From Larus michahellis (Eukaryota > Chordata > Aves > Charadriiformes > Laridae): DNA of 64,000 bases. Position 1 is the first letter of the stretch; each line of letters begins with the position of its first letter. Shown here one piece after another: positions 11,164 to 22,799 of this stretch. The DNA is taken from the NCBI RefSeq assembly GCF_964199755.1, contig NC_133913.1, positions 7,046,201-7,110,200 on the forward strand. Reading direction: 5' to 3'. The translations under genes were made by a program, and so were the position numbers. A model generated the notes under the pieces. The model was not told where the DNA came from. It worked only from the letters and a program-made list of their open reading frames with translations, and searched no databases.

Positions 11164-11620
11164 ATGCTTCTGCTTGTCTTTGTCTTCTCCGTGCATCTCC
11201 TAATCATAGTGGGAATAGCCTCATGGTTGTCACCGCAGGATCCTGAGGTAGCTCTTCCTTGGCTGGTTTTCCTTCTTGGAGATCTGCTGTGCCACCACCG
11301 TTGTCCCCAGATGCTGGAGGCATTCCATCATTTGTGTTTCCTGCTTTCCTTTTCCCACTTCTTCCTAGGTATGACTGAGTTCCTGATCCTCTCAGCCACG
11401 TCCTTTGATCATTCTGTCACCATATGCAAGCTGCTCGGTGAAAAATGCTGTCACGACAAAGAAAGTCTGCTTCCTGCCAGCACTGGGAGCACGCACAGTC
11501 GGCTTTATGGTCATCTTTGCCCAGGTGGCTCTGCTGCTGCAGTGCCCTTTCTGCACCAAGAAGGTTGTTGACCAGTTCTACCGAGATGCTGGGCCAGCAG
11601 GATCATGGCCTGTTTGGGTT
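11164..11620 (+). pseudogene. Olfactory receptor pseudogene (TM1 to extracellular loop 2)
   Basis: Fragmentary OR reading. VFVFSVHLLIIVGIASWLS resembles TM1. GMTEFLILSATSFDHSVTIC matches the TM3 pattern TECLLLxxMSYDRYVAIC. In a second frame, LPALGARTVGFMVIFAQVAL and LLLQCPFCTKKVVDQFYRD match TM4 and loop 2. At least one frameshift lies between the TM3 and TM4 parts, and nothing after loop 2 was found. The copy begins at 63716 and is cut by the window end. Confidence 0.72.
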
Positions 11621-11689
11621 GGGTTGACCTTGGCTGGCTGCCAGGTGCCCACCAAGCTGCTCTGTCACCCCCACTCCTCAGGAGGACGG

Positions 11690-12740
11690 GGGGAGAAAAG
11701 AAGACGAAACAAGAGAGAACAAGCTCATGTGTTGAGAGAAGGACAAGGAGATCACTCAGCCATTACTGTCACGGGCAATACAGGCTTGACTTGGGGAAAT
11801 CAATTTAATGTATTGACAATCAAATCCGAGTAGGATAACAGAAAATAACAAATCTAACAGCACCTTCCCCCCACCCCTCTCTTCTTCACAAGCTCAACTT
11901 CACTCCTGACTTCTCTACTTCCTCCTCCCAAGCATCTCAGGGGGAAGGGGAACGGGGGGTGCAGTCCGTTCATAACGCTTCTTCTCTGCCACTCCTTCCT
12001 TCTCGTGCTCTTCCTCTGCTCCAATGTGGAGTCCTTCCCATGGGAGACTTTGTGAACCGCTCCAACACAGGCCCTTCCCATGGATTGCAGTTCTTCATGA
12101 ACTGCTCCAGCATGGGCCCTTTCCATGGTCTGCAGTCCTTCAGGCACAGATTGTTGCAGTGTGGGTCCCCCGCAGGGCCACAGGTTCCGCCAGAAAACCT
12201 GCTGCAGTGTGGGGTCCTCTCCATGGGGCCACAGGTCCTGCCAGCAGCCTGGTCCAGCGTGGGGTCTCCATGGAGTCACAGCTTCCTTCAGGGCACATCT
12301 ACCTGCTGTGGTGTGGGGTCCTCCATGGGCTGCAAGTGGATATCTGCTCCACCTCTAACCTCCATGGGCTGCAGGGGGACAGCCTGCGTCCCCATGGTCT
12401 TCACCATGAACTACAGGGGAATCTCTGCTCTGCGCCTGGAGCACCTCTTCCCACTCCTTCTTCACTGACATTGGTGTCTGCAGGGCTGTTTCTCTCACCT
12501 ATTCTCACTCCTCTCTTCCAGCTGCTCTTGCGCAACTGTTTTTTCCCTTCTTAAATATGTTAGCATAGAGGTCCTACCACTATCGCTGGATGGCTCCGAT
12601 TTAGTCAGTGGCGGACCTGTCTTGGAGCTGGCTGGAGCTGGTTCTGTTCAACATGGGACAGATGCAACTTCTGTCATCTTCTCACAGAAGCCACCCCTGC
12701 AGCCTCCCTGATACCAAACCCTTGTCCAATAAACCAGATA
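11690..12740 (-). mobile_element. LTR retroelement fossil with internal tandem repeats
   Basis: Resembles a widespread avian LTR-type repeat (recalled, family name not certain). On the - strand there is an AATAAA-type signal near 11810. The middle (about 12010-12400) is built from imperfect repeats of about 40-60 bp sharing CTGCAG and CCATGG cores. No coding genes are recognisable. It is a degraded fossil and its age cannot be fixed without a second LTR. Confidence 0.5.
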
Positions 12741-12774
12741 CAGTCCACCCCTCGCCTCTGTGAATCGCATATTT

Positions 12775-13004
12775 GAGAATTGTCCTTAATAGATGCATTC
12801 ATCACACAATCTACAATGTTCACAAACTTCTCTTACATCAACAAAAAAGAATTCCTCACACCAAAATTGAAATAACACCATCACAACACCCACTAAGGTG
12901 GGCAATTTACACACACTCCACGCCCCGTCCCTCCACAACAATGACATCAGCAGCAATTCCCCACAATTATTCCACTCTCTGGTCTCTAGCAATGTTTAGT
13001 CCAT
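12775..13004. other. Unassigned AT-rich stretch
   Basis: Lies between an LTR fossil and a CR1 fragment. It may be part of the flanking LTR element; nothing definite is seen. Confidence 0.3.
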
Positions 13005-13992
13005 GTTCCAGGGTTCCCCAGGGCTCAATTTCAGGGCCAGTCCTCTTTAATGGTTTCATAAATGATCTGGAGGCAGGAATCAAATGTACCTTGAGTAAGT
13101 TTGCCAACGATACTAAACCAGGAGGAGCTGTGGACTCCCTTGAGGGTAGAGAGGCCTCGTAGAGAGATCCGGGTAAACCAGAGCACTGGGCAATCACCAG
13201 CCATATGAAAAGCAACAAGATCAAGTGACAGATTCCTCACCTGGGATGAGGTAATCCTGGTTACACATGCAAACCGGGGGATGAGAGGCTGGAGAGCAGC
13301 CCCGTGGAAAGAGGTCAGAGGGTTTGGGTCGATGGCAAGTTGAATATGAGTCACCAGTGTGCCCTGGCAGCCAAAAGGGCCAACAGTGTGCTGGGGTGCA
13401 TCAAGCCCAGCGTAGCTCGCTGTTTTTGGGAGATGATTGTCCCACTCTACACTGCACTAGTGTGGCCCCACCTCGAGTCCTGTGTGCAGTTATGGGCGCC
13501 TCAACTTAAGAAGGACAGCAAACTATTGGAGTGTGTCCAAGAGAACGGTGATCAAGATGGTGAAAGGTCTCGAGGGCAAGACTTAGGAGGAGTGGCTGAG
13601 GTCACTTGGTAGGTTCAGCTTGGAGAAGAGAAGGCTGAGGGGTGACCTCATTGCAGTCCACAATTTCCTCAAGGAGGGGCAGTGGAAGGGCAGGTGCTGA
13701 TCTCCTCTTTCTGGTGACCAGTGACAGGACACATAGAAATGGTATGAAGCTGCATCAGAGAAGCTCAGATTGAACATTAGGAAAAGGTTCTTCACTGAAA
13801 GGGAGATCGGTCACTGGAACAAGCTCCCCAGGGAAGTAGTCACAGCACCAAGCCTGTCAGAGTTGAAGGAACGTATGGATGATGCTCTTAGTCATATGGT
13901 TTAGTTTTAGGTAGTCCTGCAAGCAGCAGGGAGTTGGACGCGATGATCCTTATGAGTCCCTTCCAACTCGGGATATTCTACGGTGCTATGAC
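13005..13992 (+). mobile_element. CR1 LINE, 5'-truncated (RT C-terminus and 3' end)
   Basis: Begins at the [19 protein letters not shown] part of the reverse transcriptase, passes the FANDTK (FADDTK-like) motif and the VALVWPHLE region, and ends in the CR1-typical CTTCCAACTCGGGATATTCTA tail near 13980. Several frame breaks make it inactive. Confidence 0.88.
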
Positions 13993-14029
13993 ATGCCAGC
14001 ACACATAAAAATACATGTGCATATACATC

Positions 14030-14430
14030 CAGTTACACGGGAACCCCTGTGCAGGCACACACACACACACGTTCACCCCTGAGACTTGTCACCACATAAG
14101 TGTTCACATGTGCTTATACACACGTGCACCTATATATATATGCAAGCTCCTGTACAAACACAGATAATGTGTTCGTCTGCTCACATGTATGCCCACAGAC
14201 ATACAAAGGCACGCACACTGACAACACACACACACTTACCTCCACACCTGCAAAAATGTGTGTGGACACAAACACATGCACAGACATAAACAGAAATGTC
14301 CTCGTTCACACGCACGCTGGCAGACACTCACTCTCACGTGTGCATTTGCAAATGCCCACACAAATGCAAATACAGAGGCACAAATATGCCTCCAGGTGCA
14401 GACAGATGCATATGCACATGAGGAAGCCCA
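14030..14430. repeat. CA-rich imperfect minisatellite
   Basis: ACAC- and TGCACA-rich array with ATG interruptions, of the same type as at 3482 and 43995. ORFs across it on both strands are not genes. Confidence 0.65.
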
Positions 14431-16250
14431 GCCTCTCCCCACACTCTGAGAAGCAGGACTCCACGGGCAGCTCTCTGCCCCTGTGCCCCTGAGGCAAGTC
14501 CTTGAAAGCCTACTGCTAAGAAGACACATGAGGCGCCAGCCACTGTTGGTGGATTTAGTGACAGCAGAGGGCTTTTGGGCTTTTGTGCGTTGGCCAGTAG
14601 TTCAACTGATTGTGTTCTCATTACAGGAAAGAGAGAAGGTGTATTGAGGTCCAAGCAGTGGGGTCTTTTTTTTGAAATTCAACCATGTTCACATACCAAT
14701 TCAGTCCATGAGAGACAAAGTCAAAGCTCAAGACCATCCCTATTGCTGCAGCTCCAGGCATTCTCCACTTTACAAGTCAAAATGATCCCAACGTTTTGCA
14801 AGCTCCGGCCCATCCCTGGTGATTGCCGTAAGGCAGTTGTGGAGGTCTGGGACCAGTTCCAGGTTCAATGCAGGGAGAGGTGCTGCCCTGACACGCTCAC
14901 ATGGCAGCAAAGGGTTGTGTGCGGGGAGTGAGCCCCATGGCCTGCAGCTGCAAATGCTGGGGCTGGGACACCAGAGAGGAAGCTGGCTTGATGAAGTTGC
15001 CTTAAGATAAATACCATCTCTTCAAAAGACAAACTAATATTAATTAGCAGGTGGCATCAGGAGGAGATTTCAAGCTGCCTGAGCCAAGCCCCAACATCTG
15101 TCAGTGAACGTGGCTCATTTGAGCTCAGGGAGCTGCTCTGCTGAGGTGACCATCTCCTCATCTGCTTTTAGCACTGGAGCAGCCAGGAGAGCCAGAGGAG
15201 TGGTGGCAGAAGGCTGTGCCTAGCACTGCACAGGCACCGGGAGGACAAGCCCTGAGAACCTCCCAGAAAGGTTGGCATTTTCCAAGGGTCCTCACCTGGC
15301 CTGGAAGGCTCCCATTCAGGTCCCCCCAACTGGGACCTGCCTCCCTTGGAAGGAGTCCCTCTCCCAGCTGTGCTCTGCAAGTGCAGCATCAGGAAGCAAG
15401 GTGCCAGACAAACGGTTTTTTCCAGCTTTGACAAACATGCAGGTATGGCCTGCTCTGAGCAAGCTCTTGAAATTGGTGACCTGCAGAGGTGCTGTCCAAC
15501 CTAAATTATGCTATGGAAAGAGTAAAGACAGTTGGGTTAGTTGGTTTGTTAAATGCTAAAAGTAAGGAGAGGACAAATGGAGATCCTACCTGTGTTGAGG
15601 AAAGTGAGAATGGAAGAGCTATGGTCAAGTGGAAGGACCGTCTCTTTGGGTTTGAGTGTGTTTTTTTCCCCAATGAGCTTGAGATGGGAACGATTTATGA
15701 GATGGGATGGGAAGTGTGGCAGGAAACTTGATTTGTTGGTTCCTGAGACATCTTCTTTTGGACAGAGGAAGAAAGTGCCCAGTGCCTCGTTGGGCTGAGT
15801 AGGGCAGCTGGTGTCTGCAGGGTGTGGGGGTGTTGACCGTTGTGTTTCTGAGACCTGCGGGTTTGGGTATGCTGAAAGGAGCTTGGGACTAGACACCATG
15901 CAGGAGCCAGGAGAGGCCAACCCAGCCAAGGGCTTGAGGATGGAGAGAGAGAGGACACAGGCATCAGGGAAGGAGACACTCCCAACACGTTGCAGAGGGG
16001 GATGTGTCAGAGAGGTGGGTCACCAGGTGCAGGCCTATCCCCCTTTAACCCCTCACCTTGCAAAGGCAGAAGCTGTTGACTGCAGGAGCAACACGCGCCA
16101 GTACTGGGGAAGAGAAAACCGCAGCACAGGCATTTGAGATGTGCTAAGAACAAGCATTTTCTCCTCCCCATTTCATTCTTTGTTCCCCTTGCAGAGCCAT
16201 TTCCGGCAGCTCTGCTCTCTCGGGGCTCTTGGTGGGGACGTGTGGGTTTT
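14431..16250. other. Non-coding stretch
   Basis: 14450-14600 resembles 4960-5060 and 29540-29640 (a shared duplicated flank ending in a CCTTCAGACCCTACAG-like motif). From about 16150 it matches the region upstream of the V5 leader (40420), so it is probably the promoter region of V3. Otherwise nothing identified. Confidence 0.45.
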
Positions 16251-16289
16251 CTAAGTCTGTCCCACACATGCAAGAGGATCGGTCTCAGC

Positions 16290-17557
16290 ACACACATCAG
16301 GTATCTCATCCTCTCTGCCTTCCTGAGGCAACCACTGGGTAAGGATTGTCTTTGACTGGAGGCATGATTCCTCTTCTTCCCAGGACACCCACACCCCCTC
16401 AACACGTCTCTGCGGGGAGCTGCTCTTGAATTATGGGCAAATGCACCTGCTTTCTCAAGATACTGCTACATAGAGAAAAGATGAGACCAAGAAGAAAGAG
16501 CTCCTCTCCTGACCATCATAGACCCCTTGCTTTCCTTTTCTCTTGCCACCCATCCACCTCTCTCTGCACCTCTCTTCTGACCTCTCTGAGCCCAGTGTTT
16601 CACAGACATACCATTGCAGAAGCTCTTTTCTATCTTGGTAGTACACCTTTCCTGACCTTGTACTTGTGTTTTGACACACAGGGTTTTTTGAAAGCTGATG
16701 CAGGGACATGAAAGCTCTCATGCCACTCACGCTCTTAGGGTGTCCCAGTCTCTCTCCAGGCTGGTGCATGTCATGCAGCTTGCCTGGACTGTCCATTCCT
16801 CCTGCAAGTCCTCAGTGCCTGGGCTTTCTTTTCCCTCCCTACCTTGACTTCGGAGCCTCCTGAGAGGACAGGGAATGGGGAGCAGCATGAAAGTGCTCAC
16901 AGGTGTTTCCATGATCTCTCACCATGCTGGAGGTGACCTGGAGCCAGCACAGGAGGGCCAGGCACCACAGGCTCTTCCCTGGACACTCCAGGCAGCAGGA
17001 GAGTGGAAATTAAAAGTGTGGGTGAAAGCACAGCTCTCCTCTGGGGGTATCCCTGTGTGAGGTAGTTGGCATTACTGTGTTGTGAGATCCACGCTGAGCT
17101 GAGGTGTGAGGCTGCCTGCTCAAAGATACCGCCTTGCTGTACCCATCCATGGGGCTAGTGCTGCAGAGAAAGGAAAAGGGAGCCTGCTCCTCTGACATTT
17201 TGCATCTCCTCTTGTTTTGCATTTCAGAGTCTTTCCCTGCACAGTTACTGACCCTCTTTTTCTTCCAGGCACCATGGGATAGACCACTGTCACCCAGCAA
17301 GAAGCACAAGTCACAGTGAAGCAGGGAGACACCTTTGAAACCACCTGCACCTACCAAACCTCCAGCTTTGATGCCTTGCTCTGGTACAAACAGAAGAAAG
17401 GACAAGCTCCACAGCGTATCTCCTATCAGGCAGCAGCTGGCTACAAGCCCAGTGGCTGCCTCACCACCGTGCTGAACACCACCGAGAAATACAGCCTCCT
17501 ACAGCTGGAGAAAGTCGAGCTCTCTGACAGTGCCTTCTACCTCTGTGCTTTGCATGA
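16290..17557 (+). pseudogene. TCR V segment V3, pseudogene (start lost, stop in V exon)
   Basis: Paralogue of V5 (41.5 kb). The leader exon equivalent is 16290-16338 with a GTAAGG donor at 16339, but the codon aligned with the V5 start is ACA rather than ATG. The V exon 17269-17557 follows TTCTTCCAG. It has GTMG, then TAG at 17280-17282, then an open [14 protein letters not shown], first Cys in TTCTYQ, Trp in LLWYKQ, and second Cys in [10 protein letters not shown]. The ATG at 16268 is out of frame with the V exon. Two independent lesions make this V unusable. Confidence 0.85.
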
Positions 17558-17596
17558 CACCCCGGTGCAGGGAGCTTCCTTGGCTGTGCAAGAGCC
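17558..17596 (+). other. Degenerate 23-RSS of V3
   Basis: Heptamer-position CACCCCG, 23-bp spacer, nonamer-position GCAAGAGCC. Weak match, aligned by homology with V5. Confidence 0.45.
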
Positions 17597-17599
17597 CAG

Positions 17600-18990
17600 G
17601 GGAGGGAGGGGATGGGTCTGAGCTTGGGGGAAGGGGCCCTCAGGTGTCCCTTGGCAGCGATGCTTCCCCTGTTCACCCAGGGATTTGCAAGACAAGATCC
17701 TCTTCCAGGAGAGGACAGTGCCAGTGGCCTGAGAAGAAATAGAAGGGTGGTGAAAGACTCTCAGGTTCCCTTGTTTTCACCAGGGGTTATGTGGTTATTC
17801 TGCCCAATGGCTCTGGTGAGCTGGTGGGCAATGCAGGACGTTGTGGGGGTTTGTGCAATAGTTCCCCGCTGCTGCTCTTTGCTTTCTGGATCTCCCTGCT
17901 GCACACTGCTTCCTCAGGGTTTCCTGTGGGCCTGTTTCTTTGAGCCTCTGCTCTGAGACGTGTCCCTTAGCGGCTGGAGTTCAAAGAAAGATGGAAAACC
18001 TGCCCTCTGGCAATGGTCCTTCCTGGAATTACATGATTGCAATAATTTTCAAAAATACTCAGAACCACCATGCGGACCCTCCAATTGCTGCATGGCCGTG
18101 TGCTGAGATCTGGAGGACCTCCTCCCCAGTGCACTCTGCCCATCCTTGGAGCCCTTCTCATGCAGTACCTCATAGGTTTCCCGCAGCCCTGCCCCATTTC
18201 TTCTGCAGTGTGACCAGGCTGTACAGCTCTATGCAAGATCTCGGTAGGGGAGTAGACCAGCAAGCGGAAGTGAGTAACAGGCTCCGTGAGGAGAAGAGCT
18301 GGCCTTAGGGAAAGCTATTTCATGATTCCAACATCAACCTGTGAGTCCCCTTAGCCTTGCACGTCTGTGTAACTGCTGGGCTGTGCAGGAAATTCTTTCG
18401 GGGTAGAGGGTGTATAGGTGGGCTGCCCTTACTACCCTTGGCCTTGCGTTCAGGCCGTGTGCCCTCATTCAGGGGACAAGTGTGAGGACAAGGATGAGAA
18501 GGCCGGATGTTGCTCTGAAGGCTTTTTCTCACACCATCTTTGCTCCTGCATCCTTGGGGGCCACCTTCTGACTGAGCTTCTTTTCCCACCACAGGGCTAT
18601 CCAGAGCAGGAGGAATTCCCTTCTGCACAGGCTTGTGAGCTTCTGACCTCTCAGAGCCTCCAGCAGCACTGGGGAGCACTCTCTAAGGGAAAGCAATGGT
18701 CAGTCTCCTTGTTGCAGGACGTGTTCTGATGCCAAGAGATTCCATGTGAGCAGAGATGCTGGAATACAGGGCCTGATACCCACTGGCTGTGGAGGAGATG
18801 AGTATATCTTCCTCAGCTCCAAGGGACAGTGATTGGAAGGGACCCATTACCCCATGTCCCACCCTCCCCTTCCTCTTCTGCTTGTGCCCGCACCTTATCC
18901 CCCACCACCCAAGACAATGCCTTTCTTCCTTGGCATACAAGGCAATGTTGACCATGAAAATGATTACACGAAAGCAGACGTAAGTATGAG
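17600..18990. other. Non-coding stretch between V3 and keratin B
   Basis: From about 18720 it begins to resemble the 3' flank of the other keratins (a CTTCCTCAGCTCCAAGGG-like segment). No gene seen. Confidence 0.45.
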
Positions 18991-18995
18991 AAAAC

Positions 18996-19001
18996 TTTAA
19001 T
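18996..19001 (-). terminator. Poly(A) signal of keratin B
   Basis: ATTAAA on the - strand, about 380 nt past the stop codon at 19381. Confidence 0.6.
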
Positions 19002-19380
19002 GACTCTGAGGTGGAAAGAAGTACACTTGTAGAGGAGGTGGCCAGAGCAGGGAGAGGACCAGCAGATGACAGAAGTCTGCTGCCATTGCCCACAGTTGAG
19101 ACCCCACAGGCCTGTCCCACAGAGGGTGAGGGGCCAGCAGATGCCCCACGGCGGCTTTGCACGTCTTATGGCCTAGAAGAACAAAAAATACCAGAAGAAA
19201 TGGGAGAGAGAATAAGGCACGGAAGTTAGACTTTGGCCAGATTTTCAGTGAAACCCATCAGCTCTCCTTTGGAAGGGCAGCAATGGATGCTCAGCCTCCC
19301 TAAAATCAATGGCCAGGAGCTTTGTCTTCAATCCAGCATCAGGTTCCTGGGGGCCCTTGTCAGGGCTGTCACCAGCGCAT

Positions 19381-19686
19381 TTAGCAGGGGGGACACCTTC
19401 TGCCATAGTAGCGGCTGGAAATGTCAGAGAGGTCACAGCACCCAGAGGTGATGGGCACTCCATCACAGCTGAGGATGCTGCCAACGGCAGCGGAGGTGGA
19501 GGATCCCACAACGGTGTTCTGTGGGAAGGAGCTGAGGATGGGGCCGGGCAGGGTCACCACCACGGGGGAGGGCTCGATGATGACAGTGGAGTTCTGGCAC
19601 TGCCTGACACAGGGCTCATTGCAGCTGTTGGCCAGTGGTGTCGGGCCACAGGGCCGGCAGGGCTGGCACTGGTCATAGCAGGACAT
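19381..19686 (-). CDS. Feather keratin-like corneous beta-protein B (101 aa)
   Basis: Same family and domain order as keratin A: Cys-rich [15 protein letters not shown] head, NEPCVRQCQ, beta core with [28 protein letters not shown]. The tail reads [19 protein letters not shown] and ends RRCPPC, so it keeps the terminal Pro-Cys missing in A, E and F. Differences in the core include VIIEPSP. The start is the ATG at 19684-19686; the reading frame extends upstream only to the exon 2 boundary (19707) through a GTG, not an ATG. Intact. The - strand orientation matches the whole cluster. Confidence 0.92.
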   Translation of the reverse strand: MSCYDQCQPCRPCGPTPLANSCNEPCVRQCQNSTVIIEPSPVVVTLPGPILSSFPQNTVVGSSTSAAVGSILSCDGVPITSGCCDLSDISSRYYGRRCPPC

Positions 19687-20154
19687 GTCTCTGGGCTGCA
19701 GGAGCACCTGGGAGAGAGGGCAGAGAGGCAGTAGAGCACATACATATTTGAGGAACAGTCTGCCAGGAGTCTGTCACTCCACCACAAGCATGTCAAAGGC
19801 ACCTGCTGAGCCAGGAGCTAGAAACTGTGCAGTGAGGCAAAAGGGTTACCAGACACAGTACTGTGAGGATCACCCAGGCCCAACCAGGCTGCTGCCAATC
19901 TTTGCAGTGAAGGGCAACCTCAGCCAAGTGCCAAGTCCTCTTTCAAGATAATGCAAAGTGTCTCCAGGCCCAAGGAGGCTGCTGCCTATCTCTTAAGAGA
20001 ACAGCTCCCTCAACCAAGTCCCAGACACTCTCTGACTCAGACCTTCATCCTTCTTCCCCTTCTCATGGAGAGCAGCACCACAGCCCACTATAGGAGGGAG
20101 GAGTACACACCTGCATGAGCAGAAAACAACGCAGGGAAAGGGCTTCAGACTCAC

Positions 20155-20220
20155 CTGGTTCCCAAGGAGAAGGAGGAGAGAGAAGTGGATGGGAGAACAA
20201 GGAGTTGGGCTGGTTTTATG
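20155..20220 (-). promoter_or_regulatory. Keratin B core promoter and exon 1
   Basis: TATA-like CATAAAA on the - strand near 20213-20219, then a CT-rich exon 1 from about 20190 to 20155 and a GTGAGT donor at 20149-20154. The acceptor of exon 2 is at 19708. The TATA is less canonical than in A, D, E and F. Confidence 0.6.
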
Positions 20221-20837
20221 GTGGCCCTGACCTGCCCTGGGCCGAGAGGTAGCTTCTACCGAAGTGGCATTGTCTAAGCTGCTCATGATGAACAGAAAAC
20301 ATCCCAGCTAATGACATGGGCTGGGTAGCTGTTTTCTCAATGCCGCCTTCTCATTTCCTAGCTTATGCTGTCCGCCTTCCCTCACGGAGTCTTCTTCTGA
20401 GTGCTGGGATTGTGAGACCCCATGATTTCTGGGGCAGGAATGTGTCAGTGCCTGCTGCAGCCTCAGCTCAAGTGCCGAATGGGTGCAGTGCAGGCAAGTG
20501 ATGTTGGCCTGGGGCACACTGGTGGGGTGGTCTGTGGCTGCATTGACAGGAATGAGCCAAACTACTCCCAACTCTGCAATCCTTGGTCGGTCTCCCAAGA
20601 ACGTACCTTGTCTTTCCCTCCCATCTCACTCCAGTGGTCACTTGTAGGGTGCAGGTGGGCTGCACTGCTGGGTTTCATAGACTCTTCAAATCTTTTAAGC
20701 AGGAAACTAAGCAGCCCTCCCCAAGCTATGGGTATTAAAGAGCTGTAAAATTATTTCCCCCATTATTTCAATGCTGATGAAAATCAAAGTTATGCGGGTC
20801 CTCTACCAGCACCGGGATATAGCTCTGCCCTGGTGAG

Positions 20838-21054
20838 GCCACATCTGGAGGAGGAATTTCTTTACTTTGAGGGTGACAGAGCAGTGGAACAGGCTGCCCA
20901 GAGAGGTGGTGGAGTCTCCGTCTCTGGAGACATTGAAAACCCATCTGGATGTGTTCCTGTGCAACCTGCTCTAGGTGAATCTGCTCTGACAGGGGGGTTG
21001 GACTAGGTAATTTCCAGAGGTCCTTTCCAACCCCCATCATTCTGTGATTCTGTG
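20838..21054 (+). mobile_element. CR1 LINE 3' end, plus strand
   Basis: Carries the CR1 end of ORF2 ([14 protein letters not shown]-like reading) and the 3' UTR with GGTCCTTTCCAACCCCCATC and two CR1-type 8-bp terminal units ATTCTGTG. It abuts, in opposite orientation, the CR1 at 21055-22785. Confidence 0.85.
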
Positions 21055-22785
21055 ATGACCTCCCTCGACCTGCTGACCACACCCTTCTTAATGCACCCAG
21101 GAGACCACTGGCCCTCTTGGCCACAAGGACACATTGCTGCCTCACAGTCAACTTGCTGTCCACCAGGACTCCCAGGTCTCTCTCTACAGAGCCACTTTCC
21201 AGCAGATCAGACCCTATCCTGTTATTCCTCCCTTGGTGTAGGACCCTACACTTGCCCTTGTTGAACTTTATTAAGTTCCTCTCCACCCAAGTCTCCAGCC
21301 GGTCCATGTCTTGCTGTATGGCACCACAGCCTTCTGCTATGTCAGCCAGTCCTCCCAGTTTTGTATCATCACCAAACTTGCTGAGGGTATACTCTGTCCC
21401 CTTATCCAGGTTGTTGATGGATGCATTGAACAAGACTGGGCCCAGCACTGACCCCTGAAGAACACCCACTGGTTACAGGCCTCCAACTGGACTCTCTGCC
21501 CCTGTTCCTGGTCTCAAGGACATAGGATTCCTCAAGACTGGTCTTGGCTTGTAAAGACTGAGGCAAAGAAGGCATTCCGCACCTCAGCCTTTCCGTGTCC
21601 TGTGTTGCCAGGCTGCACAGCATCAGAGAAGGCCCACTCATTCAGCAGGGGGACTACGTTCCTCTAGCCTTCCTTTTGTCACCTGTGTCCTTAGAGAAGG
21701 CCTTCTTGTTGCCTTTGACATCTGTTGCCAGAGGCAGTTCCACTTGGCCTTTGCCTTTCCTAACCTCATCCCTGCATGCTTGGACAGTGTCCCTGGAGTC
21801 CTCCCCAGTTTCCTCTGCTCACTTCCTTCGTGTGTTTTAGTTTGGCCAGGAGCTCCTTGTTCATCCATGCAGGCCTCCTGGCATGCTTTCCTGACTTTCT
21901 GCTCATTGGGATGGCCTGCTCTTGAGCTTGGAGGAAGTGGTCCAGATGTCTTAAGCCTCTGTTGCCTCCAGGGCTATACCCCACAGGAATTTTCCAAGCA
22001 GGTCTTTAAAGGCACCAAAGCCTGCTGTCCTAAAGGCCCAGGTTATGAGCTTGCTATTTGCCCTCCTCAGTCCCCTTGGGATCATGAACTCCACCATCTC
22101 ACGGTCACTGCAACCCAGGCTGCCTTTGATCTTCACATCCACAACAAGCTCTTCCTTCTTGATACCTATGAGGTCCAGCAGAACACCTGTCCTCATGGGA
22201 TCCTCTATCACTTGGGTGATGAAGTTGTCATCCATGCACTTGAGGAAACGTGCTTATGTCCTGCTGTGCTGTTGTTCCAGCAGATATTGGGGTGGTTGAA
22301 TTTTCCCATGAAGGCCAGTGAATATCAGACTGCTCCTGCCTGCCTGTAGAGGGTCTCCTCTGCTGGTTCTTCCTGGTCAGGTGTCCTATAGGAGACACCC
22401 ACTACAGTATGTTCTTTATCTGTCTTCTCTTTAATGCTTACCCACAAGCTCTTGGTTGGCATATCACCCATCCTCAGGCAGAGCTCCATGCACTCCAGCT
22501 GCTCTCTCACAGAAAGAGAAAGTCCCCCTCCTCATCTTTTCAGTCTGTCTTCTGAAAGAGCCTGTATCCCTCCACTGAAACATGCCAGTCATGGGAGCCA
22601 TCCCACCCTGTCTCCATGATCCCAACATGATCGTAGCCCTGCAACTGCGCACTCATCTCTAATTCCTCACATTTATTCTCTTTAAAGGCAATGAACTGTT
22701 TTGTAGTTGTAAACCCGTAGGTGGGGCAGAAGCCTTCCGCTTGGTGCCAGAAGTCACCAGCATCCATCCTCCAATTGTCCTCTGC
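21055..22785 (-). mobile_element. CR1 LINE, minus strand, internally deleted
   Basis: From 22785 down: endonuclease part (LQGYDHVGIMETGWDGSHDW near 22650), a following YRTPDQEE region, a linker with LDLIGIKKEEL, then a jump to the RT C-terminal part (GSVLGPVLFNASINNL, then the FGDDTK motif near 21370, then LGVLVDSKLTVRQQC). The central RT is missing, and frame breaks occur. It ends at the junction with the plus-strand CR1. Confidence 0.87.
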
Positions 22786-22799
22786 AAATCTGCTTTTAG

